Assembly (NCBI GenBank): GCA_045591315.1
Contig: JAZNSN010000058.1
Coordinates: 52,933 to 116,932, forward strand
Length of the DNA: 64,000 bases
Direction: 5' to 3'
Source: HGM04593 sp045591315
GTDB lineage: Bacteria > Bacteroidota > Bacteroidia > Bacteroidales > Bacteroidaceae
Shown: piece after piece, positions 35,871 to 45,756 of the stretch
Position numbering within the stretch: position 1 is the first letter of the stretch
How the letters are laid out: each line of letters starts with the position of its first letter
Program-made: the position numbers and the translations under genes
The notes under the pieces: generated by a model
Seen by the model: the letters and a program-made list of their open reading frames with translations, nothing else
The model's database searches: none
Told to the model about the DNA's origin: nothing

Positions 35871-37934
35871 ATGAAGAAGATTATTTTATTGATGCTGATG
35901 TTGCTGCCGCTGTTGCATGCAAATGCGCAGTTCGGTGGTGCAGAACCTGTCACAATCGAAGAGAACATTGCGGTGAACGGTGCCGAAGGTACCATTACGT
36001 TCAACGCTTTCATTGAGCCTGGCTATCACATGTATTCTACAAACATTCCTGACGGCGGCCCTACTCCGGCAAGTGTGACTTTCCGCGTTGTAGAGGGCGC
36101 GGAACTTGTAGGTGCTCTTACACCAGGTGAAGGTGCCGTTACGGAAATGGACCCTATCTTCGAGATGATGCTCTCGTATTTCGACAACTCTGCGACTTTT
36201 ACCCAGAAGGTGAAATTCCTCGGCGGAAAGTACCGTCTTGAGGGTACTTTGCGTTATCAGTCGTGCAACGACGGAGGCTGTTTTCCCGGCCGTTACGACT
36301 TTAGCATGACCGGTGAGGTCGCATTGCCTAAGGAAGAGGCTCCTAAGGCTGTCGTTAAGCCGGAACCGAAGAAAGAGGCACCTGTAAAGGTTGAAGAGCC
36401 TAAGGCTGAGGAGAAACCTGCAGAGGCCGTTGCTGATACTGCAGTTGTTGCAGAACAGGAGCAGCCGGCAGTTTCAGAACCGGCAAAGGCGACATTTGCC
36501 GAGAATGAGCTCTGGACACCTGTAATCGACAAACTCGACGTAGAGGTGGCCGAGGACAGCTCGATATGGCTTGTGTTCATTCTCGGTTTCGGAGGCGGTC
36601 TTGTGGCATTGCTCACTCCATGCGTGTGGCCAATCATCCCTATGACAGTAAGCTTCTTCCTCAAGCGTTCAAAGCAACGCTCACAGGCAATACGCGAGGC
36701 AATGATATACGGTGTCTCTATCGTAGTAATCTATCTCCTGCTTGGATTGGCTGTTACCCTTATATTCGGTGCAGGAGCATTGAATGCCCTATCTACGAAT
36801 GCGATATTCAACATATTCTTCTGCCTGATGCTTCTCGTATTCGGTGCTTCATTCCTCGGCGGTTTCGAGCTTACTCTCCCCTCATCATGGACAAACAAGG
36901 TCGATGAGAAGGCAAGCAGCACTACGGGTCTTTTGAGCATCTTCCTCATGGCCTTTACTCTTGTTCTTGTATCATTCTCATGTACAGGTCCTATTATCGG
37001 TTTCCTCCTTGTCGAGGTTGCCGCTTCGGGTGAAATCCTCGCTCCTGCAGTGGGCATGTTCGGCTTCGCCCTTGCTCTTGCCTTGCCGTTTACGGTATTC
37101 GCACTCTTCCCCTCGTTGCTGAAGCAGGCTCCGCGTTCTGGCGGCTGGATGAATACAATCAAGGTGGTTCTTGGCTTTGTGGAGATTGCATTTGCCTTGA
37201 AGTTCCTGTCGGTTGCCGACCTGTCATATCACTGGGGAATCCTCGACCGTGAGACATTCCTCGCAATATGGATTGTGCTCTTCACACTCCTTGGACTCTA
37301 TCTGCTCAAAGTCATACGTTTCCCGCATGACGACCCAGAGGAGAAACAGGCATCTGTTCCGGGTTTCTTCGTGGCTGTTCTCTCGATAGCGTTTGCCGTG
37401 TATATGGTTCCCGGCTTGTGGGGCGCACCTTGCAAGGCTGTGAGCGCATTCGCGCCTCCTATCACAACACAGGATTTCAACCTCTATGAGAACAACTTCG
37501 AGCCTCATACAAAGGATTTCGAGACTGCCATGCAGATGAGCCGTCAGCAGAACAAGCCTGTCATGCTCGACTTTACAGGCTTCGGCTGCGTGAACTGCCG
37601 CGAGATGGAATCAGACGTGCTCAGCAACGAGAAGGTCCTCAGTACATTGCAGGACGACTATATCGTGGTTTCGCTTTATGTGGACGACAAGACACCGCTT
37701 CCTGAGCCTTTCGAGATAGAACTTGACGGCAAGAAGGTCATTCTTGAAACTGTAGGCGACAAGTGGATGTATCTGCAGAACTACAAGTTCGGCTACAGCG
37801 CACAGCCATATTACGTGCTGGTTGACGGCAAGGGTATGCCGTTGAACGGCTGGCGCAAGCATAACCTCGACGTAGATGACTTCGCCGACTTCCTTGAGAA
37901 AGGACTTGAAAACTACAAGAAGAAAGCTGAATGA
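35871..37934 (+). CDS. Thiol:disulfide interchange protein, DsbD-like
   Basis: This 687-residue electron relay carries reducing power across the inner membrane. After a signal peptide (1-21) comes a DsbD-alpha-like domain with the cysteine pair in SCNDGGCFPG. A Lys/Glu/Ala/Pro linker (about 160-215) leads to an eight-helix CcdA-like core with cysteines in TPCVWPIIP and SCTGPIIG. The thioredoxin-like end has the active site GCVNC. All three domains look intact. The partner proteins are not in the window. Confidence 0.92.
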   Translation: MKKIILLMLMLLPLLHANAQFGGAEPVTIEENIAVNGAEGTITFNAFIEPGYHMYSTNIPDGGPTPASVTFRVVEGAELVGALTPGEGAVTEMDPIFEMMLSYFDNSATFTQKVKFLGGKYRLEGTLRYQSCNDGGCFPGRYDFSMTGEVALPKEEAPKAVVKPEPKKEAPVKVEEPKAEEKPAEAVADTAVVAEQEQPAVSEPAKATFAENELWTPVIDKLDVEVAEDSSIWLVFILGFGGGLVALLTPCVWPIIPMTVSFFLKRSKQRSQAIREAMIYGVSIVVIYLLLGLAVTLIFGAGALNALSTNAIFNIFFCLMLLVFGASFLGGFELTLPSSWTNKVDEKASSTTGLLSIFLMAFTLVLVSFSCTGPIIGFLLVEVAASGEILAPAVGMFGFALALALPFTVFALFPSLLKQAPRSGGWMNTIKVVLGFVEIAFALKFLSVADLSYHWGILDRETFLAIWIVLFTLLGLYLLKVIRFPHDDPEEKQASVPGFFVAVLSIAFAVYMVPGLWGAPCKAVSAFAPPITTQDFNLYENNFEPHTKDFETAMQMSRQQNKPVMLDFTGFGCVNCREMESDVLSNEKVLSTLQDDYIVVSLYVDDKTPLPEPFEIELDGKKVILETVGDKWMYLQNYKFGYSAQPYYVLVDGKGMPLNGWRKHNLDVDDFADFLEKGLENYKKKAE

Positions 37935-37993
37935 TTGCTTGCCAATAGATTTCGGCTGAATATAAACCCGGCTAACGCCACAAACAAATAACT

Positions 37994-39502
37994 ATGAATC
38001 TTACACCATTGATGAAACCGGTCTTCAACCATAGAGTAAAGAAGATTGCCAAATATGCGACAGAGGCTGAAAATATTCAGCGTTCAGTGCTTAAACGTCT
38101 GTTGGGATGTGCCGCCGGTACAGAGTGGGGCATCAAGCACAACTACTCTTCCATAGGCAGCTACGAGCAGTTTGCCAAGGCTGTAGGGGTGCAGGACTAT
38201 GAGACGCTCAAAGGCTATATCGACCGTATGCGTCATGGTGAGAAGGATGTATTGTGGAAAGGCCGTTGCAAGTGGTATGCGAAGTCTTCGGGTACAACAA
38301 ACGACAAGAGCAAGTTCATTCCGGTAACTCCGGCAGGTTTGCAGAACGCTCACTATAAGGGCGGTCTTGATGTTGTAGCGCAGTACGTTGCCAACAACCC
38401 GTCAAGCCGCATCTTTGCCGGAAAGGGACTTATTCTGGGCGGCAGCCATGCTCCCAACTATAACTTGCCCGGCAGCCTTGTGGGTGACCTCAGTGCGATA
38501 CTCATCGAGAACTGCAGCGCGTTCGTCAACATGATGCGTGTCCCAGGCAAGGATATCGCTCTTCTTAGCGACTTCGAGGAGAAAATGGAGAAGATTGCAC
38601 GTGCTACATGCAACGTCAATGTAACCAATATCTCCGGTGTTCCGTCGTGGATGATGGCTGTCCTCAAGCACATGCTCGACATCACGGGCAAGAGAAGCGT
38701 CGAGGAGCTATGGCCGAACCTTGAGGTCTTCTTCCATGGCGGTGTTGCCTTCACTCCTTACCGCGAGCAGTACAAGCAGATAATCCTCAAGGAGGATATG
38801 AAATACATGGAGACCTACAATGCAAGTGAAGGTTTCTTCGGAATACAGAACGATCCAGCCGACCCGGCAATGCTGCTCATGATTGATTATGACATCTTCT
38901 ATGAGTTCATACCGTTCGACGAACTCGATTCGCCCAATCCGCGTGTGCTTCCGCTTTGGGAAGTTGAGGTAGGCAAGAATTATGCAATGCTCATCTCAAC
39001 ATCGTGCGGTCTTTGGCGTTATATGATTGGTGATACAGTGCGTTTCACCGGCAAGGATCCTTACAAGATTGTAATTTCGGGCCGTACAAAGCACTTTATC
39101 AATGCTTTTGGTGAGGAACTTATAGTTGACAATGCCGAAAAGGGCCTGCAGAGAGCCTGTGCCGAAACCGGTGCGCAGGTTCAGGAATACACGGCAGCTC
39201 CTGTATTTATGGATGCCAATGCGCAGTGCCGTCACCAGTGGCTCATTGAGTTTGCCAAGGAGCCGGAGTCTCTGGAGAAGTTCGCCGAGATACTCGATCT
39301 CTCTCTTCAGCAGATAAATTCCGACTACGAGGCAAAACGCTACAAGAACAAGACCATGCAGCAGCTTGAGATTGTCGTTGCACGAAAGAACCTGTTCAAC
39401 GACTGGCTCAAGAGCAAGGGCAAGCTGGGCGGTCAGCATAAGGTACCCCGTTTGAGCAACAGCCGTCAGTATATTGAGGAACTGATGCAGATGAACAGAT
39501 GA
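37994..39502 (+). CDS. GH3 auxin-responsive promoter-family protein
   Basis: The 502-residue protein belongs to the ANL-related GH3 family. Visible motifs include the ATP-loop KWYAKSSGTTNDKSKFIPVT, METYNASEGFFGIQ, and the hinge-region GDTVRFTGKDPYKIVISGR. Plant GH3 enzymes conjugate amino acids to acyl hormones, but bacterial members have no established reaction. Its stop overlaps the start of the Ig-like lipoprotein gene by 4 bp, so the two are coupled. Confidence 0.85.
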   Translation: MNLTPLMKPVFNHRVKKIAKYATEAENIQRSVLKRLLGCAAGTEWGIKHNYSSIGSYEQFAKAVGVQDYETLKGYIDRMRHGEKDVLWKGRCKWYAKSSGTTNDKSKFIPVTPAGLQNAHYKGGLDVVAQYVANNPSSRIFAGKGLILGGSHAPNYNLPGSLVGDLSAILIENCSAFVNMMRVPGKDIALLSDFEEKMEKIARATCNVNVTNISGVPSWMMAVLKHMLDITGKRSVEELWPNLEVFFHGGVAFTPYREQYKQIILKEDMKYMETYNASEGFFGIQNDPADPAMLLMIDYDIFYEFIPFDELDSPNPRVLPLWEVEVGKNYAMLISTSCGLWRYMIGDTVRFTGKDPYKIVISGRTKHFINAFGEELIVDNAEKGLQRACAETGAQVQEYTAAPVFMDANAQCRHQWLIEFAKEPESLEKFAEILDLSLQQINSDYEAKRYKNKTMQQLEIVVARKNLFNDWLKSKGKLGGQHKVPRLSNSRQYIEELMQMNR

Positions 39503-41427
39503 AAATGAAAAGATACTACCATATACTATCCGTAGCATTTCTCCTTACTCTCGTCGCTTGTGCGAGCATAGGAAACCCTGACGGAGGTCCATTTGATGAG
39601 GACCCTCCGGTGTTGCTTGAGGCTATTCCCAAGATAAATGCAACCAATGTCAAGGGGAGGAAGTTCGTACTCAACTTCGACGAGAATATAAAACTGGAGA
39701 AGGCCTTTGAGAAAGTTGTCGTCTCTCCTCCTCAGACAGAGATGCCCGAAATAAAATACAGTGCAAAGAAGGTATCTGTAGAACTTCTCGACACTCTGTT
39801 GCCGAATATGACCTATTCAATAGATTTCAGCGATGCGATAGTCGATAACAATGAGGGCAATCCTTACGAGAACTTCGCCTATGTGTTCTCTACCGGTGAT
39901 ACGGTCGATACATTGGCTGTATCAGGAACAGTCCTTAATGCTCAGGACCTTGAGCCGGTAAAGGGCGTTACCGTGGGACTTCATTCATGCCTCGATGATA
40001 CGGCATTTACAAAAAAAACTTTCGAACGCATCTCGCGTACCGATTCAAGAGGCCGTTTTACAATAAAGGGAATTGCGCCCGGAAAGTACCGTGTATATGC
40101 ATTAGGCGATGCCAACCAGAACTACATTTTCGACCAGAAGAGCGAGAAGATTGCATATCAGGAGATGATAATCGAGCCGTTTGCAGCTCCGGCAGTACGT
40201 CCCGATACGGTATGGCGCGACAGCGTTACTATCGACACCATACGTATGGTCGATTATATCCGTTTCCAGCCCGATGATATCGTGTTGCGTCTTTTCAATG
40301 AAGAGATGTATATGCAGCAGCTTGTGAAATATCCGCGTCAGGACCATCATAAGATTGTAATGTTCTTTGCTGCTCCCAACCAGGAACTTCCGAAGATAGA
40401 AGGTCTCGGCTTTGATGCGAGCGATGCCTATCTGCTTGAACCGTCATTAAAGAAAGATACGCTCACTTTATGGTTCAAGGATTCGCTTGTATATCGCAAC
40501 GATACATTGCCGATGACTGTTACATACAAGGTCCTCGACTCTATCGGCAATATGATAGACCGTACGGATACCCTGTATATCTCTGCCAGAAAGAAGTGGG
40601 AGACAGTCAAGCGCATTGAGAATGAGATTCTTGAGAAGGAAATCAAGGATTTTAACAAGAAAGCCAAGAAACAGGTAGGTTATGACGAGAACAACCCTCC
40701 TGTATATGAGCCTCCGACAAAGGTCCTCCCTGTACGTTTTTCCGGTTCCGGAACAATGGATGTGAACGGCAAATGCCGTTTCAGGTTCGAAGAACCCTTG
40801 ATGTCAATCGACACCTCAATGATACACCTTTCAATAAAGTCCGATACATTGTGGGTGCCCATTCCTTTTGTCTTCAGGCAAGAAAAGAACAGCATACGCG
40901 GTTACGATATCTTTGCAGAGTGGAGGCCCGGCGAAACATATCTTCTGCAGGCCGACTCTGCGGCTTTCAAAGGATTGTATGGCGGAGTGTCAAAGCAGTT
41001 CAGGCAAGAGATGAGATGCCGCGACCTTGATGAATATGCAGTTCTCTATCTGAATATAAACGGTGTTGGCGACAATGCAATAGTGCAGCTCATCACAAGT
41101 GACGAGAAGGTCGTTCAGGAAGCCCGTACATCCGGTGGCAGATGTGCTTTCTATTTCTTGAAGCCCAATACCTATTACCTGCGTCTAATTCTCGACGAGA
41201 ACAATAACGGAAAGTGGGACACCGGGGACTATGCCAAAGGCCTGCAGCCCGAAAAGGTATTTTACTACAACCATTCTCTTGAACTGCGTCCTATGTTCGA
41301 GTATTCTCAAGACGACTGGGACATAAATGCTCCGTTGAATGAGCAGAAGCCTCTGAGCATAACAAGACAAAAGCCCGATCAAGAGCGCAAGAAGATGAAC
41401 CGCAATGCCGACAGAAAATTCAAATAA
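39499..41427 (+). CDS. Ig-like domain lipoprotein
   Basis: The 642-residue protein has a lipobox (LVAC, Cys21) and an N-terminal SbsA-type Ig-like domain (about 32-130: DPPVLLEAIPKINATNV, YVFSTGDTVDT). A carboxypeptidase-regulatory-like beta domain follows (about 137-195) with GIAPGKYRVYALGD, then beta-rich segments. The repeated DENNNGKWDTGDY near the end resembles a calcium-type loop. It is probably envelope-anchored and is translationally coupled to GH3. Confidence 0.82.
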   Translation: MKMKRYYHILSVAFLLTLVACASIGNPDGGPFDEDPPVLLEAIPKINATNVKGRKFVLNFDENIKLEKAFEKVVVSPPQTEMPEIKYSAKKVSVELLDTLLPNMTYSIDFSDAIVDNNEGNPYENFAYVFSTGDTVDTLAVSGTVLNAQDLEPVKGVTVGLHSCLDDTAFTKKTFERISRTDSRGRFTIKGIAPGKYRVYALGDANQNYIFDQKSEKIAYQEMIIEPFAAPAVRPDTVWRDSVTIDTIRMVDYIRFQPDDIVLRLFNEEMYMQQLVKYPRQDHHKIVMFFAAPNQELPKIEGLGFDASDAYLLEPSLKKDTLTLWFKDSLVYRNDTLPMTVTYKVLDSIGNMIDRTDTLYISARKKWETVKRIENEILEKEIKDFNKKAKKQVGYDENNPPVYEPPTKVLPVRFSGSGTMDVNGKCRFRFEEPLMSIDTSMIHLSIKSDTLWVPIPFVFRQEKNSIRGYDIFAEWRPGETYLLQADSAAFKGLYGGVSKQFRQEMRCRDLDEYAVLYLNINGVGDNAIVQLITSDEKVVQEARTSGGRCAFYFLKPNTYYLRLILDENNNGKWDTGDYAKGLQPEKVFYYNHSLELRPMFEYSQDDWDINAPLNEQKPLSITRQKPDQERKKMNRNADRKFK

Positions 41428-41450
41428 AACAAGATAATTGATATACGACT

Positions 41451-42926
41451 ATGGATAACAAGTTTATGATATATAACACTCTTTCGCGCAAGAAAGAGGT
41501 TTTTGAGCCGTTGCATGCCCCCAATGTCGGGCTTTATGTATGCGGCCCTACGGTATATGGTCCTGCACATCTGGGCCATGCACGCCCGGCGATAACATTC
41601 GATGTGCTTTTCCGTTACCTCAACAATCTGGGTTACAAGGTACGATATGTAAGGAATATTACCGATGTTGGTCATCTTGAGCATGATGCCGACGCCGGCG
41701 AAGACAAGATTGCAAAGAAGGCACGCCTTGAGCAGCTTGAGCCAATGGAGGTCGTTCAGCAATACACCCTGCATTATCATAAGGTAATGGAGGCATTGAA
41801 CGTACTTCCGCCAAGCATAGAGCCCCATGCATCGGGGCATATCATAGAGCAGATAGAGCTTGTCAAGGAGATACTTGCCAACGGCTATGCCTATGAGAGC
41901 GAAGGCTCTGTATATTTCGATGTCGCCAAGTACGACAAGGACCACAAGTACGGAATCCTGTCGGGACGTAACCTCGATGATGTGCTTAACACCACACGCC
42001 AGCTCGACGGTCAGGAGGAGAAGCGTAACCCTGCCGATTTCGCGCTATGGAAATGCGCGCAGCCCGAACATATCATGCGCTGGCCTTCGCCCTGGAGCAA
42101 CGGCTTCCCAGGCTGGCACTGCGAGTGTACTGCCATGGGCCGCAAGTATCTCGGTGAGCAGTTCGATATCCACGGAGGCGGCATGGACCTTGTCTTCCCT
42201 CATCACGAGTGCGAGATCGCTCAGGGCATGGCTGCTATGGGGCATCATGTAGTGAAGTACTGGATGCATAACAACATGATAACCATCAACGGAACGAAGA
42301 TGGGCAAGTCATTAGGCAACTTCATCACCCTCGACGAGTTCTTTAACGGAACGCATAAGTTGTTGGCGCAGGCATATACGCCAATGACAATACGCTTCTT
42401 CATACTCCAGGCTCACTACCGCAGTACCGTCGATTTCAGCAACGAGGCCCTGCAGGCGGCAGAGAAAGGCCTGCAACGTCTTCTTGAGGCATACAAGACA
42501 CTTTGCGGCATAACGCCTCAGGGTGAGACTACTGCCGATGTCAAGGGTTTGCGCGGCAAGTGCTACGATGCCATGAATGACGACATGAACACAGCGCAGG
42601 TAATCTCTCACCTCTTTGATGCAAGCCGTGCAATCAACCAGATTGCCGACAAGAAGGCAAGCATCAGTGCAGCCGACCTCGATGAACTGAAGGAGACATT
42701 CCGTCTCTTTGCATTCGACATACTCGGCCTTAAGGAGGAGCGCGGTTCCGACAGCGGCCGCGAAGAGGCATTCGGCAAGGTCGTCGATATGCTGCTCCAG
42801 CAGCGTCAGCTCGCTAAGGCCAACAAGGACTGGGCGACAAGTGACAGAATCCGTGACGAGCTTGCAGCTCTCGGCTTTGAGATAAAGGACGGAAAAGAGG
42901 GTACATCATGGAAATTGAACCGTTGA
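41451..42926 (+). CDS. cysS: Cysteinyl-tRNA synthetase
   Basis: The 491-residue class I enzyme charges tRNA-Cys. The HIGH-type motif is PAHLGHARPA and the KMSKS loop is TKMGKSLGN, with Gly replacing the first Ser. Zinc-ligand segments YVCGPTVYG and WHCECTAM are present, with the catalytic-core HGGGMDLVFPHHECE. Its end overlaps an alternative upstream ATG of the M28 gene. Confidence 0.96.
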   Translation: MDNKFMIYNTLSRKKEVFEPLHAPNVGLYVCGPTVYGPAHLGHARPAITFDVLFRYLNNLGYKVRYVRNITDVGHLEHDADAGEDKIAKKARLEQLEPMEVVQQYTLHYHKVMEALNVLPPSIEPHASGHIIEQIELVKEILANGYAYESEGSVYFDVAKYDKDHKYGILSGRNLDDVLNTTRQLDGQEEKRNPADFALWKCAQPEHIMRWPSPWSNGFPGWHCECTAMGRKYLGEQFDIHGGGMDLVFPHHECEIAQGMAAMGHHVVKYWMHNNMITINGTKMGKSLGNFITLDEFFNGTHKLLAQAYTPMTIRFFILQAHYRSTVDFSNEALQAAEKGLQRLLEAYKTLCGITPQGETTADVKGLRGKCYDAMNDDMNTAQVISHLFDASRAINQIADKKASISAADLDELKETFRLFAFDILGLKEERGSDSGREEAFGKVVDMLLQQRQLAKANKDWATSDRIRDELAALGFEIKDGKEGTSWKLNR

Positions 42927-42928
42927 GT

Positions 42929-43942
42929 ATGAAGAGGATATTTCTATACATGTTTCTGGCAGCCGTTGTAATGGCAGGCTGCGGAAGCTCACCCAAAAAG
43001 GAGAGCAGTGCAAAGGCGCAGCAGGAGAGCAAGGTCGTTGAACCGGCTGCAATAGTACCGGTTTTTGACGGTGACAGTGCATATAATTTTGTTGCAGCCC
43101 AGGTGGCATTCGGCCCACGTGTACCTAACAGTGCGGCACATCGCAAGTGCGGAGAGTATCTTGTAGAGCTCCTCCGTGCCTATGGTGCCGATGTAGTAAC
43201 GCAGGATGTTGACCTTAAGGCATACACCGGCGATGTTCTCAAGGCACGCAACATTATCGCCCAGTTCCAGCCCGAAAAGAAGGAGCGCATAATGCTCTTC
43301 GCTCACTGGGATTCACGTCCCTGGGCCGATTCGGACCCCGACAAGGCCAATCACTACAAGCCGATTCTGGGTGCCAACGACGGCGGCAGCGGAGTAGGTG
43401 TGCTTCTTGAAGTGGCACGTCATCTTTCTCAGGTTCCAACAAAGCTTGGCATCGATATTATCCTTTTCGATGCCGAGGACTACGGCATTCATGAGAACGA
43501 CCGCGAGAAGTACCGCAGTGTAAACCACTCATGGGCATTAGGCTCACAGCATTGGGCAATGAACCCTCACAAGAAGAACTACGAGGCGCGTTATGGCATT
43601 CTGCTCGACATAGTAGGTGCAAAAGGTTCTAAGTTCTATCAGGAGAGCTACTCGCTGCATTTTGCACCGGACGTAGTTTCAAAGGTATGGGAATGGGCGC
43701 ATAAGATCGGCTACAAGGATTATTTCGTTCCGAAAGAGAGCGGTGCCATTACCGACGACCATTACTATGTGAACAGCATATACGGAATCCCGTGCATCGA
43801 CATCATAAACTGCGACCCTGAAAGCCCCAACGGCTTCGGCCCCTACCACCACACCGTAAAGGATGATATGGATTGGATTGATGCCGACGTTCTCAAGGCT
43901 GTAGGCCAGACAGTGCTCACCGTAATCTACAACGAGAAATAA
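42929..43942 (+). CDS. M28-family peptidase / glutaminyl-cyclase-like lipoprotein
   Basis: The 338-residue protein starts MKRIFLYMF, with a lipobox MAGC (Cys18). The zinc-site series is readable: AHWDSRPWAD, GANDGGSGVG, FDAEDYG, and the late YHHTVKDDM. This matches M28 aminopeptidase and bacterial glutaminyl cyclase relatives, which cyclise N-terminal Gln. In T9SS organisms such enzymes modify secreted proteins. The 42929 start is chosen over 42908, which overlaps cysS. Confidence 0.85.
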   Translation: MKRIFLYMFLAAVVMAGCGSSPKKESSAKAQQESKVVEPAAIVPVFDGDSAYNFVAAQVAFGPRVPNSAAHRKCGEYLVELLRAYGADVVTQDVDLKAYTGDVLKARNIIAQFQPEKKERIMLFAHWDSRPWADSDPDKANHYKPILGANDGGSGVGVLLEVARHLSQVPTKLGIDIILFDAEDYGIHENDREKYRSVNHSWALGSQHWAMNPHKKNYEARYGILLDIVGAKGSKFYQESYSLHFAPDVVSKVWEWAHKIGYKDYFVPKESGAITDDHYYVNSIYGIPCIDIINCDPESPNGFGPYHHTVKDDMDWIDADVLKAVGQTVLTVIYNEK

Positions 43943-44364
43943 TGGCTACGATAAAGGATTTGCAGGAGGAGATTATCGCTGAGTTCAGCGATTTCGATGA
44001 TTGGCTCGACCGCTATCAGCTGCTGATAGACCTCGGCAGCGAGCAGGAACCGTTGCCAGAGGAGTACAAGACCGACAATAACCTGATAGAAGGGTGTCAG
44101 AGCCGTGTATGGCTGCAGGCCGACCTTATAGACGGCAAGGTACGTTTCATGGCAGAGAGTGATGCACTTATTGTAAAAGGTATAGTCGCGCTTCTTATAA
44201 AGGTATATTCCGGGCAGACCCCAGATGACATACTTGCCAACGAACCCTATTTTGTGGAGGCAATAGGCCTTAAGGAGCATCTTTCGCCTACACGCAGCAA
44301 TGGCCTTGTCGCAATGATAAAGCAGATGAGACTCTACGCTCTGGCTTTCAAGGCGCGTGGGTAA
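43942..44364 (+). CDS. SufE-family sulfur acceptor
   Basis: The 140-residue protein resembles SufE, which takes persulfide sulfur from SufS for Fe-S assembly. The active cysteine lies in NNLIEGCQSRVWL. Other signatures are EFSDFDDWLDRYQLLIDLG and LSPTRSNGLVAMIKQM. It begins on the last base of the M28 gene stop. No suf operon is adjacent. Confidence 0.92.
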   Translation: MATIKDLQEEIIAEFSDFDDWLDRYQLLIDLGSEQEPLPEEYKTDNNLIEGCQSRVWLQADLIDGKVRFMAESDALIVKGIVALLIKVYSGQTPDDILANEPYFVEAIGLKEHLSPTRSNGLVAMIKQMRLYALAFKARG

Positions 44365-44374
44365 CAGTTGATTA

Positions 44375-44425
44375 TGATATATATGATAGAAGGACGGCTT
44401 GGCCGTCCTTCTATCATATATATCA
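44375..44425. terminator. Bidirectional terminator, perfect 24-bp palindrome
   Basis: The arms 44375-44398 and 44402-44425 are exact reverse complements around TTG, placed between SufE and the opposing U32 gene and covering the U32 stop. Confidence 0.88.
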
Positions 44426-45685
44426 GTCGCAGCATCCGTGCTCCGTCTTGTCAATACGATACAGCTTGTCGCTCGGCCGCACCTTGCATGGGACCTTGAA
44501 CGATACCCGGTCGCCCTTGCGTACTTTCTCCACTGTTTCGAGGTTTACGCGAGGGTCCTCAAGATTCAGGTATATCGCGCCTGTCGTAGGGCCTGTAATA
44601 AGAATCTTGTCCCCGACGTTGACCTCTCCGGCCTCGATATGGAACTCGCCTACGCCCAGCTTCGAGAAGTGCTTTATAGCCTTTCCTATGTAAACCTTGC
44701 GTTCTGTAGCCTGCGAGCCGTATATGTTGCTCCACTCGCCCAGCTTCTGTCCTTGATAGTAGCCATCCCAGAACCCGCGGTTGAAGACTGTCTTCAGCCT
44801 CTTGTCCCAGGCATCCTTCTTCTCTTCTGTGAACTCCCCGGCGAGGTATGCCTCAAGAGCCTCGTTGTAGCAACCTGCAACAGTCTTTACATATTCGGGC
44901 CCTCTTGCACGTCCCTCAATCTTGAACACACGTACGCCGCTCTCAATCATGCGGTCCATGAAACGTATTGTCTTGAGGTCCTTAGGCGACATTATATACT
45001 TGTTGTCAATCTCCAGTTCGATATCGCTCTCGCGGTCCTTTACGATATATCCTCTGCGGCACACCTGCATGCACTGTCCGCGGTTCGCGCTGCGTCCCAG
45101 CTGGTGCAGCGACAGGTAGCATTTGCCCGAAATGGCCATGCACAATGCCCCGTGGCAGAACATCTCAATGCGTATAGGCTCTCCCTTAGGGCCGCAGATG
45201 TTCTCCTCCTTTATAATCTTGTATATGGCTGCAACCTGGTCCATGTTCAGCTCACGCGCAAGCACTGCCACATCGGCAAACTGAGCGTAGAACTTGAGTG
45301 CTTCGCTGTTGCTTATGTTCAGCTGCGTCGAGAGATGTACCTCCACTCCCACGCTGTTGCAGTAGCGTATTACAGCCATGTCGGCAGCTATGACAGCCGA
45401 AATGCCGCTGGCCTTTGCCGCATCGACGATAGTGTGCATCATCTCAACGTCATCTTCGTATATGATGGTGTTCACTGTCAGGTAGCTCTTTATGCCGTGC
45501 GCATCGCATATCTGCGCAATCTCCCGCAGGTCGTTTATTGAAAATGCGCTTGCCGAGTGCGCACGCATGTTCAGATGTTCAATTCCGAAGTATATGGAAT
45601 TGGCTCCTGCCTGTATTGCGGCCGACAGGCTCTCCCTTGAGCCAACCGGTGCCATAATCTCAAAATCGCTTCTTTTGTACTGCAT
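44423..45685 (-). CDS. U32-family peptidase / tRNA hydroxylation protein (TrhP-like)
   Basis: The 420-residue protein starts with ILAPVGSRESL-type residues (MAPVGSRESLSAAIQAGAN). The family cysteine cluster is FCHGALC plus RSANRGQCMQVCRR, likely to bind an Fe-S cluster. U32 relatives TrhP/YegQ take part in 5-hydroxyuridine formation in tRNA. The older peptidase label rests on collagenase-like homologues. It is divergently arranged with dusB, another tRNA-modifying gene. Confidence 0.88.
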   Translation of the reverse strand: MQYKRSDFEIMAPVGSRESLSAAIQAGANSIYFGIEHLNMRAHSASAFSINDLREIAQICDAHGIKSYLTVNTIIYEDDVEMMHTIVDAAKASGISAVIAADMAVIRYCNSVGVEVHLSTQLNISNSEALKFYAQFADVAVLARELNMDQVAAIYKIIKEENICGPKGEPIRIEMFCHGALCMAISGKCYLSLHQLGRSANRGQCMQVCRRGYIVKDRESDIELEIDNKYIMSPKDLKTIRFMDRMIESGVRVFKIEGRARGPEYVKTVAGCYNEALEAYLAGEFTEEKKDAWDKRLKTVFNRGFWDGYYQGQKLGEWSNIYGSQATERKVYIGKAIKHFSKLGVGEFHIEAGEVNVGDKILITGPTTGAIYLNLEDPRVNLETVEKVRKGDRVSFKVPCKVRPSDKLYRIDKTEHGCCD

Positions 45686-45714
45686 GTGGGGTTCGTTTTA
45701 TGCTACAAATATAC

Positions 45715-45722
45715 TATCTTTG
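45715..45722 (+). promoter_or_regulatory. -7 box for dusB
   Basis: A perfect TATCTTTG lies 35 bp before the 45757 start and rules out the ATG at 45700, which is upstream of it. Confidence 0.6.
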
Positions 45723-45756
45723 TGCTCAAATAACAAACTTGACCAGCATTAATAGA

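Noticed and set aside
44399..45541. Long plus-strand open frame opposite the U32 peptidase gene
   Set aside because: It is the antisense of a well-supported gene, with a Cys/Leu/Val-rich shadow composition and no motifs.
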